Of a stretch of 12,417 nt of DNA, positions 1 through 5,809 are shown in pieces. How positions within the stretch are numbered: the stretch's first letter is position 1; each line of letters begins with the position of its first letter. The translations under genes and the position numbers were made by a program. The notes beneath the pieces are model-generated. The model ran no database searches. It was not told the DNA's origin and was given only the letters and a program-made list of their open reading frames with translations. This stretch comes from Pseudomonadota bacterium (GTDB taxonomy: Bacteria; Myxococcota; Myxococcia; Myxococcales; Myxococcaceae): NCBI GenBank assembly GCA_023424585.1, contig JAFADT010000157.1, forward strand, positions 1 to 12,417. Direction: 5' to 3'.

Positions 1-1640
1 GACTCGAGCCCCGCCTCGCCCGCGATGGCGCCCACGAGGTCCGCCGGTCGCATGCCCGCCGTGCGCCCCGCGCCGATGAACAGGCGCGTGACGTTCCACT
101 CCGGCGCGCGCTGGGGGCGCGAGGGGCCACGCTCGCCGCGCTCTCCGCGCTCGGGGCGAGGGCCTCGTGCGGGGCGCTCGCCGCGGTCTCCGCGCTCACC
201 GCGGTCCGCGAACCGGCCCGGCGGCCCGGCGCGTTCCCCGCGCGGGAACTTCCGCTCCTGCGGCGGTGAGACCTGGGGAATCTCCTGCTCGTTGGACTCC
301 TTGCCCTCGTCCTCCTTCTCCTGGAGGAGCTTGATGGCGGCGGCGGCCACGTCCATGACGCTGAACTCGCCGGACAGGTCCTCCGCGATGCCGCGGAAGG
401 CGTCCAGCTCCCCGGCCACGAGCGCTTCGCGCAGGGACGAGCGGATCATCTCCAGCCGGCGCGCGCGCAGGTCCGACACGGTGGGGACCGCGGAGACCTC
501 GATGCGCTGGCCGGTGAGCCGCTCGATGTTGCGCAGGAGGCGGTGCTCGCGGGGCTCCAGCAGGGTGATGGCCACGCCCTCGCGGCCGGCGCGGCCCGTG
601 CGGCCGATGCGGTGCACGTAGGCCTCCGGCGCGTTGGGCACGTCGAAGTTCACCACGTGCGTCAGGCGCGGGATGTCCAGGCCGCGCGCCGCGACGTCCG
701 TGGCGATGAGCAGGTCCGCCGCCTGCGACTTGAACTGCTTGATGACGCGGTCGCGCTGCTCCTGGCTCATGCCGCCGTGGAGCGCGTGCGCGCGCCAGCC
801 CCGGCCGTTGAGGGACGTGGTGAGCTCATCCACCTCCGTGCGCGTGCGGCAGAACACGATGGCCGCGGTGGGGGACTCCAGGTCCAGCACGCGCCCCAGC
901 GTGGCGATCTTGAACGCGCGCGGCACGATGTAGGCCGTCTGCCGGACGCGGGGCATCTCCCCGGCCTCCAGCTTCTCCTTCGCGATGCGCACGCGCACCG
1001 GCTCGCGCAGGTGGCGCTCCGCGATGCTGGCGATGCGCGGGGGCAGGGTGGCGGAGAACAGCGCCGTCTGCCGGTCCTCGGGCGTCTCGGAGAGGATGGC
1101 CTCCAGGTCGTCCGCGAAGCCCATGTCGAGCATCTCGTCCGCTTCGTCCAGGACCACGGTCTGCACCTGGTCCAGCTTCAGCGTCTTGCGCCGCAGGTGA
1201 TCCAGCGCGCGGCCCGGCGTGGCGACGATGACGTCCACGCCGCGCTTGAGCACGCGCAGCTGCCGGCCGATCTCCTGGCCGCCGTAGAGCGGGAGGACGC
1301 TCACGCCCAGCTTCTGGCCATAGCGGTGGATGGCCTCGGACACCTGCATGGCCAGCTCACGCGTGGGCACGAGCACCAGCGCGGAGGTGCTGTGCGGCGC
1401 GGCGGCGCCGGGCCGCAGGTGCTGGAGGAGCGGAAGCGAAAACGCGGCCGTCTTGCCGGTGCCCGTGGCGGCGATGCCCAGCAGGTCCTTCTCGGCCAGC
1501 AGCGGCGGGAGCGAGGCGGCCTGGATGGGGGTGGGCTCTTCGTAGCCGAGCGACGTCAACGCCTCGACGAGCTCGGGCTTGAGCCCGAGGGCGTCGAAGG
1601 TGGGGGTTTCGGGGGCAGCGGGAGGCGGGGGAGCTTTCAC
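1..1640 (-). CDS. DEAD-box ATP-dependent RNA helicase with DbpA-type C-terminal domain (3' end cut by window)
   Basis: ATP-dependent RNA unwinding or remodelling enzyme, acting in ribosome assembly or RNA turnover in related proteins. About 546 residues are visible from a GTG start at 1640 in one uninterrupted frame. A Q motif (GYEEPTPIQ, about 33-41) is followed by Walker A ATGTGKT (58-64), PTREL, the DEAD box (165-168), SAT (about 195-197) and HRIGRTGR (about 342-349). Then comes an Arg/Gly/Glu-rich low-complexity linker (about 464-513, many RGE units). The start of a DbpA RNA-binding domain (NVTRLFIGAGR, then RPADLVGAIAGEAGL) runs into the left edge. That domain order matches the DeaD/CsdA and DbpA groups; I cannot choose between them. 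No in-frame ATG fits the start, and Ala/Pro-rich residues precede the helicase core. It lies downstream of the Spo0M-like gene on the same strand, separated by a GC-rich hairpin. Confidence 0.95.
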   Translation of the reverse strand, partial: MKAPPPPAAPETPTFDALGLKPELVEALTSLGYEEPTPIQAASLPPLLAEKDLLGIAATGTGKTAAFSLPLLQHLRPGAAAPHSTSALVLVPTRELAMQVSEAIHRYGQKLGVSVLPLYGGQEIGRQLRVLKRGVDVIVATPGRALDHLRRKTLKLDQVQTVVLDEADEMLDMGFADDLEAILSETPEDRQTALFSATLPPRIASIAERHLREPVRVRIAKEKLEAGEMPRVRQTAYIVPRAFKIATLGRVLDLESPTAAIVFCRTRTEVDELTTSLNGRGWRAHALHGGMSQEQRDRVIKQFKSQAADLLIATDVAARGLDIPRLTHVVNFDVPNAPEAYVHRIGRTGRAGREGVAITLLEPREHRLLRNIERLTGQRIEVSAVPTVSDLRARRLEMIRSSLREALVAGELDAFRGIAEDLSGEFSVMDVAAAAIKLLQEKEDEGKESNEQEIPQVSPPQERKFPRGERAGPPGRFADRGERGDRGERPARGPRPERGERGERGPSRPQRAPEWNVTRLFIGAGRTAGMRPADLVGAIAGEAGLE

Positions 1641-1699
1641 ACGGCGGCTTGTACCACTTCCGCGCCCGGGCGGAGGACTTGGGACGGCGGGTGCGTCCA

Positions 1700-1720
1700 C
1701 CCCCGCACGAAGGGCGGGGG
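1700..1720 (-). terminator. GC-rich hairpin after the Spo0M-like gene
   Basis: Perfect 7-bp inverted repeat CCCCCGC / GCGGGGG (1700-1706 with 1714-1720) with a 7-nt loop. On the minus-strand transcript the loop contains UUCG. It lies 11 nt past the Spo0M-like stop codon and about 60 nt before the helicase start. There is no T tract, so it may be a weak terminator, an RNA 3' end stabiliser, or an attenuating hairpin ahead of the helicase gene. Confidence 0.45.
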
Positions 1721-1731
1721 TTCCCGGGCTG

Positions 1732-2502
1732 TCACGTTTCGTTGCGAAGCCGGGGGGCGAGCAGCTCCGCGACCGCCCCTGCCCCCGAGGACAGCTCCGA
1801 GGAGGACAGCACGAGCAGTGAGCGCCGGCCGCCGTCCAGCAGCGCGCCCTCCAGGAGGGACGTGAGGCCCCGGGGGCCGCGGTCCAGGTCGAGGACCAGC
1901 TCCAGCGCGTCCTCCCGTGGGAACGGCAGGATGGCGAGCGTGCGAGGGGGGCCCTGCCACGAGGGGCCGGCGTGGAACTCCAGCTCCTGCACGAAGGGCT
2001 CGTCGCGCCCCAGGGGGCCGCCGGCCTCGCAGTAGGCGTTGCGCCACTGGAAGCCCAACTGCTGGACGGCCTCGAGCACGGTCTGGAGGGAGGGGTGGGG
2101 CAGGACGTGGATCCGGTCGCTGTCCTCGGGGTTGAGGGCGTTGTCGATGTCGAGCGCCGTCTTGAGCCACACGGGCGTGCCGCGCTCGGTGATGGGCGTG
2201 TGGGTGGGGACGCGCAGGGAGAAGGGGAGCTCGCGCTCCTCGTGGGGCTGGAGGGTGAAGGGGGTGGAGACGCGCCAGGTGCGCACGACGGCGTTGAGCG
2301 CGCTGCGGCGGTCGTTGTCTCGCTGGAGGTACTGCGCCATCAGGTGCAGCTCGATGCGGTCGATCCGCTGGGCCGTGTGGCCGCCCTGGACGTGGACGAG
2401 GCCGCGCAGGTCGCCGCCCGCGCGCACGGTGTCGTGCTCCAGGCGCGTGTCCACGCGCGCGCTGCCAATCCCGAGGCGGGCAAGCATCTTCATGAAGGGC
2501 AT
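1732..2502 (-). CDS. Spo0M-family (sporulation-control) arrestin-like protein
   Basis: 256-residue cytosolic protein that I recognise as Spo0M family: N-terminal MKMLARLGIGSARVDTRLE, then GLVHVQGG (about 35-42), PFTLQPHEERELPFSLRVP and TPVWLKTALDIDNALNP in the middle, and HVLPHPSLQTVL further on. The family has an arrestin-like beta-sandwich fold. In Bacillus subtilis, Spo0M affects sporulation and cell-cycle control, but its molecular activity is not well defined. Here the C-terminal portion ends in a conserved-looking LDLDRGPRGLTSLLEGALLD followed by a Leu/Ser-rich tail. The start at 2502 is supported by AGAGGA just upstream; a second ATG three codons in (2493) is possible. It is divergent from the oxidoreductase gene and upstream of the helicase gene. 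A role in myxobacterial development is inference only. Confidence 0.85.
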   Translation of the reverse strand: MPFMKMLARLGIGSARVDTRLEHDTVRAGGDLRGLVHVQGGHTAQRIDRIELHLMAQYLQRDNDRRSALNAVVRTWRVSTPFTLQPHEERELPFSLRVPTHTPITERGTPVWLKTALDIDNALNPEDSDRIHVLPHPSLQTVLEAVQQLGFQWRNAYCEAGGPLGRDEPFVQELEFHAGPSWQGPPRTLAILPFPREDALELVLDLDRGPRGLTSLLEGALLDGGRRSLLVLSSSELSSGAGAVAELLAPRLRNET

Positions 2503-2653
2503 GGGGTCCTCTGGGAGGACGGCATAGGCCGGATGGGGGCTGCACGAAAGCCCGGGTGCCTGGCTGGCTGCCCATCATGCGGCCCCGGTGCGTGGCTTGC
2601 GGGCTGGCCCGACGCGTCACCAGCGTAAAGCCTCACCACGGGAGAGGTGCACG
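2503..2653. promoter_or_regulatory. Divergent intergenic region, Spo0M-like / oxidoreductase
   Basis: This 151-bp gap separates two divergently transcribed genes and must carry their promoters or leaders. I see no convincing -35/-10 or -24/-12 pair. It contains GGGAGAGG at 2640-2647, the probable ribosome binding site of the oxidoreductase, and AGAGGA on the minus strand for the Spo0M-like gene. Confidence 0.4.
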
Positions 2654-3769
2654 ATGGCGCAGGGGACGACCAGGCGGGTGCGGTACGCGGTGGTGGGAGC
2701 GGGCAACCTCGCGCAGGTGGCCATCCTCCCGGCGTTCCAGCACGCGGAAGAGAACTCCGAGCTGGTGGCGATCATCTCCTCCGACCAGGCGAAGCGGGAC
2801 GTGCTCCAGGAGCGGTACGGGGTGGCGCACGTGGGGGGCTACGAGAACCTCGAGCAGGTGCTGCGCGACTCGAAGGCGGACGCGGTCTACCTCGTGGTGC
2901 CCAACTCGCTGCACCGGGCCTTCACGGAGCGCGCCGCGCGCGCGGGCGTGCACGTCCTCTGCGAGAAGCCGATGGCGACGACGGTGGAGGACTGCGAGGC
3001 GATGATCCGCGTCACGAACGAGCACGACGTGAAGCTGATGATCGCCTACCGGCTGCACTTCGAGGAGGCGAACCTCCGCGCCATCGAGCTGGTGCGCTCG
3101 GGGAGGCTGGGGGACCCGCTGGTGTTCTCGGGGACGCTGACGCAGCAGGTGCGCGAAGGGGACATCCGCACGCGCGTGGACGTGGGAGGTGGGGCGCTGC
3201 TGGACGAAGGGCCATACCCCATCAACGCCGCGCGCTACCTGTTCCGCGACGAGCCGCGCGAGGTCTTCGCGTTCACGGGGGGCGGAAGGGACGGGCGGTT
3301 CCACGGCGTGGACGGGTCGGCGTTCGCGCTGATGCGGTTCCCGCATGGACGGGTGGCGCAGTTCGCCATCAGCCACGAGGCCGCCGCCGTGTCGAGCTAC
3401 CGGCTGGTGGGCACGGAAGGGGACCTCCAGGTGAAGCAGGGCTTCGGCTACGGCACGGACATCCAGCACGAGCTCACGGTGGGGGGAGAGACGGAGACGC
3501 GGACGTTCAAGAACAGCGACCAGTTCGCGCCGGAGCTCGTCTACTTCTCGAAGTGCATCCTGGAGGATCGGGATCCGGAGCCCAACGGCATCGAAGGGCT
3601 GGCGGACGTGCGCGTCATCGTCGCGCTACAGGAGTCCGCGCGCACGAACAAGCCGGTGAAGCTGGCTCCGTTCGAGAAGCCGAAGCGGCCCACGCTGGAG
3701 CAGCTCATCGTCAAGCCGCCGGTGGAGCCGCCAGAGCCGGTGAACGCGCCGGCCCCGGCGGAGGGGTAG
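2654..3769 (+). CDS. Gfo/Idh/MocA-family NAD(P)-dependent oxidoreductase
   Basis: 371-residue sugar- or polyol-type dehydrogenase family member. N-terminal Rossmann fold with YAVVGAGNLAQ (11-21) for nucleotide binding. The family's catalytic EKP motif is at 104-106 (LCEKPMA), with Lys105 as the expected catalytic residue. The C-terminal substrate domain begins around 125 and contains GGGALLDEGPYPINAARYLF (178-197), the DxGxYxxN version of the family motif. A Pro-rich tail (about 341-371) extends beyond the fold. The start at 2654 is preferred over an in-frame upstream ATG (2588) because GGGAGAGG precedes it and the Rossmann strand begins at once. There is no Tat or Sec signal, so it is cytosolic. 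The substrate cannot be told from sequence, and neighbours give no pathway. It ends 3 bp before the convergent MarR stop. Confidence 0.93.
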   Translation: MAQGTTRRVRYAVVGAGNLAQVAILPAFQHAEENSELVAIISSDQAKRDVLQERYGVAHVGGYENLEQVLRDSKADAVYLVVPNSLHRAFTERAARAGVHVLCEKPMATTVEDCEAMIRVTNEHDVKLMIAYRLHFEEANLRAIELVRSGRLGDPLVFSGTLTQQVREGDIRTRVDVGGGALLDEGPYPINAARYLFRDEPREVFAFTGGGRDGRFHGVDGSAFALMRFPHGRVAQFAISHEAAAVSSYRLVGTEGDLQVKQGFGYGTDIQHELTVGGETETRTFKNSDQFAPELVYFSKCILEDRDPEPNGIEGLADVRVIVALQESARTNKPVKLAPFEKPKRPTLEQLIVKPPVEPPEPVNAPAPAEG

Positions 3770-3787
3770 CGCTCAAGGCTTGATGCT
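3768..3787. terminator. Weak hairpin between convergent oxidoreductase and MarR genes
   Basis: TCAAG-g-CTTGA (3773-3783), flanked by AGC and GCT with a small internal loop, forms an imperfect dyad. It overlaps the MarR stop codon and follows the oxidoreductase stop. It is short and has no T tract. It is the only structure available in a 3-bp intergenic gap, so a bidirectional termination role is a guess. Confidence 0.25.
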
Positions 3788-4291
3788 GTCGTCCGCGACG
3801 CCTTCGAGCGCGGCCAGGAGCTTCTTCGTGAGCCGGTCGAAGTCGTCCAGGTCGCGCGCGTCCAGCTCCGCGAACAGGCGCCGGATGATGCGCCTGCGCG
3901 CGTCCTCCACCCGCCTGCGCGCGCGCTGACCTTCCTCCGTCAATTCGAGGGAGTACTGGCGGCGGTCCGCCTCGCTGCGCTCCCGACGGATCCAGCCGCG
4001 TTCAATCAGCGATTCGAGCGCCCGGCCGGTCAGCGTCGGGTCGGTGCCCGTGGCCCGGGCCAGCTCCGCCTGCGAGCTGCGGCCATGCCGGCCGATGTGG
4101 CGCAGGAACTTCGCCTGGGCGCTCCCGATGTCGAACGTCCCGTACTCGCGCGCGGCGACCAGCCGCAGGCGCTGGGACAGGGCGCTGAAGCGCTCGAAGA
4201 ACTCTTCCTCCGGTTCGCGGCGGGGCACGGTCGCAGGCGTACCCGAAAGGTGCGACGGCGGCAACCTGGGGGTGCCTTGACCCCGAATCAT
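3773..4291 (-). CDS. MarR-family transcriptional regulator
   Basis: 172-residue DNA-binding regulator, expected to act as a dimer. The winged helix-turn-helix runs from about 57 to 131: AKFLRHIGRHGRSSQAELA, recognition segment TDPTLTGRALESLIERGWI, wing RRERSEADRRQYSLELTEEG. The last is the DxR-containing MarR signature. Helical dimerisation segments flank it (about 27-50 and 132-168). The frame stays open upstream of 4291, so the start is uncertain. ATG 4291 lacks a clear ribosome site and lies inside a predicted operator; GTG 4228 would give 151 residues. It is divergent from the hotdog thioesterase, whose upstream region carries two operator-like dyads, so autorepression plus control of the thioesterase is likely. 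The ligand is unknown. Confidence 0.9.
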   Translation of the reverse strand: MIRGQGTPRLPPSHLSGTPATVPRREPEEEFFERFSALSQRLRLVAAREYGTFDIGSAQAKFLRHIGRHGRSSQAELARATGTDPTLTGRALESLIERGWIRRERSEADRRQYSLELTEEGQRARRRVEDARRRIIRRLFAELDARDLDDFDRLTKKLLAALEGVADDSIKP

Positions 4292-4306
4292 GGACCCGTC
4301 TATGAA
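4277..4306 (+). promoter_or_regulatory. Putative sigma70-like promoter for the hotdog thioesterase
   Basis: TTGACC (4277-4282) and TATGAA (4301-4306) are separated by 18 bp and would start a transcript near 4313, about 40 nt before the thioesterase ATG. Such a good match is unusual in this GC-rich window. The first operator-like dyad occupies its spacer and -10 element, which fits repression. The assignment is by inspection only. Confidence 0.4.
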
Positions 4307-4307
4307 T
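4286..4307. promoter_or_regulatory. Putative MarR operator 1
   Basis: Imperfect 22-bp dyad with arms AATCATGGAC and GTCTATGAAT around a central CC (8 of 10 arm pairs match). It overlaps the annotated MarR ATG on the minus strand and the candidate -10 of the opposite promoter. It shares its layout with operator 2, centred 32 bp away. Confidence 0.5.
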
Positions 4308-4317
4308 TGCCCATCAA

Positions 4318-4339
4318 ATTGATGGACGGGTCTATCAAT
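4318..4339. promoter_or_regulatory. Putative MarR operator 2
   Basis: Near-perfect 22-bp dyad with arms ATTGATGGAC and GTCTATCAAT around a central GG (9 of 10 arm pairs match). It ends just before the GGGAGGG ribosome site (4341-4347) of the thioesterase. The ATTGAT...ATCAAT outer ends look like a MarR-type AT-rich half-site pair. A separate perfect 15-bp palindrome, CCATCAA-a-TTGATGG (4311-4325), overlaps its left half. Confidence 0.55.
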
Positions 4340-4351
4340 CGGGAGGGACGA

Positions 4352-4759
4352 ATGGATGACCTTCAGGAGTTCGCGCGGCAGGTGTTCGCGGCCCAGCCGT
4401 TCAGCCAGTTCATCGGAGCGCAGCTCGCGAGCTCCGGGCCGGGGAGCGCGGAGCTGCGGCTGGGCATCGTGGACCACCTGAAGCAGCAGCACGGCTTCGT
4501 CCACGGCGGCGTGCTCAGCTACCTCGCGGACAACGCCATCACGTTCGCGGGTGGCCTGGCGCTGGGGGGCAACGCGCTGACCTCCGAGTACAAGATCAAC
4601 TACCTGAAGCCCGCCGTGGGCTCGCTGCTCATCGCGCGGGCCCAGGCGAAGGCCGCCGGCAAGCGGCAGGCCGTGTGCCAGTGCGAGGTCTTCGCCGTGA
4701 AGGACGGCGTGGAGACGCTGTGTGCCCTGGCGCAGGGGACGGTGGTCTCCGCGGCCTGA
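4352..4759 (+). CDS. PaaI-like hotdog-fold acyl-CoA thioesterase
   Basis: 135-residue single hotdog domain, the usual length for PaaI/YigI-type thioesterases, which hydrolyse acyl- or aryl-CoA thioesters. HGFVHGG (47-53) followed by LADNA (58-62) is the family active-site block on the long hotdog helix. The later strands SEYKINYLKPA (78-88) and GSLLIARAQAK also fit. The start at 4352 is supported by GGGAGGG 5 nt upstream; the open frame extends further 5' but crosses the regulatory region. It is divergent from the MarR gene and probably its target, so the substrate may be linked to the MarR inducer, for example an aromatic or fatty acyl compound (inference). Its TGA lies inside a hairpin shared with the convergent DUF2267 gene. 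Confidence 0.9.
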   Translation: MDDLQEFARQVFAAQPFSQFIGAQLASSGPGSAELRLGIVDHLKQQHGFVHGGVLSYLADNAITFAGGLALGGNALTSEYKINYLKPAVGSLLIARAQAKAAGKRQAVCQCEVFAVKDGVETLCALAQGTVVSAA

Positions 4760-4772
4760 AGGCGCTTCAGGC
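4754..4772. terminator. Bidirectional hairpin holding both convergent stop codons
   Basis: GCCTGAAG-gcg-CTTCAGGC is a perfect 8-bp inverted repeat with a 3-nt loop. The thioesterase TGA (4757-4759) is in the left arm and the DUF2267 stop (4767-4769, minus strand) in the right arm, placed symmetrically. There is no T tract. It probably serves transcripts arriving from both sides as a terminator or 3' end structure. Confidence 0.55.
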
Positions 4773-5276
4773 GGGCCGGGCCCACAGGTCGCGGATGTCC
4801 GTCGGAAGCTCTCCGGCGATGTCGTCGCTCTCGCCGTCGGAGATCTGCGCCTGGATGGCGCTGAAGACGGCGCGGATGATGGGCTCGGCGCCCTGGGGCT
4901 CCAGGCCGAGGTCATCGGCCACCATCTCCAGCATCTCGCCGCGGCCGAACTTCCGGGGCGGCGGCCCGGACTCGTGGCGCGCGCAGCGCACCAGGAGCTC
5001 TCGCAGCTTCTGCGGTAGCTGGGCCTCCATGTCGTTGCTCTCTTCACCGAAGAGGCGTTGCTCGAGCACGCAGAGCACGGAGACAGCGGCTTCCTGGGCG
5101 GCCTGCTCGCTCTGGAGCTGGCCTACGTCGCGCAGGTACGTGAGGAAGGCCTTGAACGTCTGGGACGTGCGGGACTCATGGCGCATGCGACGGCGCTCGT
5201 CGAGCGGGAGGTCCGTCCTGCGCTGGGTGGGGCTTCCTGCCTGCTGCTGGGAGTCGGGGGTGTCTTGCGATGCCAT
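4767..5276 (-). CDS. DUF2267-type protein
   Basis: 169-residue protein resembling the DUF2267 family (function unknown). After a polar N-terminus rich in Gln and Arg (1-35), there are two related helical units. The first (about 37-100) contains VLCVLEQRLFGEESNDMEAQ and then LPQKLRELL. The second (about 112-166) contains FSAIQAQISDGESDDIAGEL and then PTDIRDLW. The paired GE-S-D...LP..(L/I)R pattern is the DUF2267 hallmark. No signal peptide or membrane segment is seen, so it is likely cytosolic. ATG 5276 is preferred because GAGGA lies 7 nt upstream; the longer open frame to 5567 crosses a structured intergenic region. It is divergent from a small gene at 5504 and convergent with the thioesterase. 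Confidence 0.85.
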   Translation of the reverse strand: MASQDTPDSQQQAGSPTQRRTDLPLDERRRMRHESRTSQTFKAFLTYLRDVGQLQSEQAAQEAAVSVLCVLEQRLFGEESNDMEAQLPQKLRELLVRCARHESGPPPRKFGRGEMLEMVADDLGLEPQGAEPIIRAVFSAIQAQISDGESDDIAGELPTDIRDLWARPA

Positions 5277-5368
5277 GTCCGTTTCCTCGTTCCTGGGCGT
5301 GAGGTCCAACGCCAAAGCTGAAGTGCCCGGGAAGCGAGAGGAAGGCACGCGCCGCCCTGCGAGCCGCC

Positions 5369-5400
5369 CGCTTCCCGTGGGCGGGGGCTGACGGGAAGCG
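5369..5400. repeat. 10-bp inverted repeat in the DUF2267 / small-gene intergenic region
   Basis: Perfect arms CGCTTCCCGT (5369-5378) and ACGGGAAGCG (5391-5400) enclose a 12-nt G-rich loop. A partial third copy, CGGGAAGCG, sits at 5328-5336. The region lies between two divergent genes (5277-5503), so the repeat may be an operator or an RNA hairpin in one of the leaders. No promoter could be assigned. Confidence 0.5.
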
Positions 5401-5503
5401 CCTGCTCCCACCGCCGTCGTCGCCCTTGCCTTGGCGTGGGTCCGTCCGAACCGTGGAGAGAGGGGCCGCATGGCGCGGCTGCTCACCCAAGCGAGGTGTC
5501 GAG

Positions 5504-5704
5504 ATGGCCGAGGACCTGTCTCCCAGGGGCGAGGCCCTGCGCAACGCCGCCCGCCGGATCGCGGCACGGCGGGCCGAGGATCCGCGGACGCCCCTGGTTC
5601 AAATCATTGGAGAGGCCGCACGCCACTACGACCTGTCTCCCAGCGAGGAGTTGATGCTCCAGGCGGACCTGCTGCCGGAGAGCTCGGAGGCGACGCGATC
5701 CTGA
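5504..5704 (+). CDS. Small hypothetical helical protein (66 aa)
   Basis: No family is recognised. The 66-residue product begins MAEDLSPRGEALRNAARRIA and is Ala/Arg/Glu-rich with predicted helices at about 7-24, 30-43 and 48-58. The segment LVQIIGEAARHYDLSPSEEL looks like a compact helical fold. There is no signal peptide and no Cys. The start is chosen at ATG 5504, which follows GCGAGG by 7 nt and where the Arg/Trp-rich, non-protein-like upstream translation stops. Codons show strong third-position G/C, consistent with a real gene of the host background. It is transcribed away from the DUF2267 gene and lies 105 bp upstream of the toxin-like cassette, but its composition suggests it is not part of that cassette. 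Confidence 0.65.
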   Translation: MAEDLSPRGEALRNAARRIAARRAEDPRTPLVQIIGEAARHYDLSPSEELMLQADLLPESSEATRS

Positions 5705-5783
5705 TTCCTGCGTCGATGCGCGGCGATGGCCGACCGCCGCTGGAGCCATGCGGTTTCAATCCAGGTACCCCTCGACGCGGTTC

Positions 5784-5807
5784 CCTCGCCTGAGCGAAAA
5801 GGCGAGG
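5784..5807 (+). promoter_or_regulatory. Hairpin overlapping the ribosome site of the toxin-like gene
   Basis: CCTCGCC (5784-5790) and GGCGAGG (5801-5807) form a perfect 7-bp stem around a 10-nt A-rich loop, ending 2 nt before the ATG at 5810. The 3' arm contains the only Shine-Dalgarno-like bases (AAGG/GAGG). Folding would hide the initiation region, so translational repression of a potentially harmful product is possible. This is inference from base pairing. Confidence 0.45.
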
Positions 5808-5809
5808 CC

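Noticed and set aside
121..240. Repetitive CGCTC/CGCGG tract resembling short tandem repeats
   Set aside because: It encodes the RGE/RG-rich linker of the helicase in frame, a typical low-complexity protein segment, not an independent DNA repeat element.
1572..1589. 18-bp near-palindrome CTCGGGCT-tg-AGCCCGAG
   Set aside because: It lies inside the helicase coding sequence and encodes the ordinary LGLKPEL segment; it is probably a chance result of GC-rich codons.
543..1865. 440-codon plus-strand open frame opposite the helicase
   Set aside because: The minus strand encodes an unmistakable DEAD-box helicase in one frame; the plus-strand product is low-complexity Arg/Ala/His/Gln-rich and runs through the start of the real gene.
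2537..2553. Hairpin GGGCT-gcacgaa-AGCCC between the Spo0M-like and oxidoreductase genes
   Set aside because: The stem is only 5 bp in very GC-rich DNA with no link to a promoter or stop codon; it is indistinguishable from background.
4292..5047. Upstream extension of the MarR reading frame to a 424-aa protein
   Set aside because: The extra 252 residues are antisense to the thioesterase and DUF2267 regions, are Arg/Pro/Ser-rich, and would cross the operator region. The MarR domain is complete without them.
5305..5330. Possible sigma54 (-24/-12) promoter on the minus strand upstream of the DUF2267 gene (GGGCAC...)
   Set aside because: The GG and GC elements do not fall at the required 10-bp spacing.
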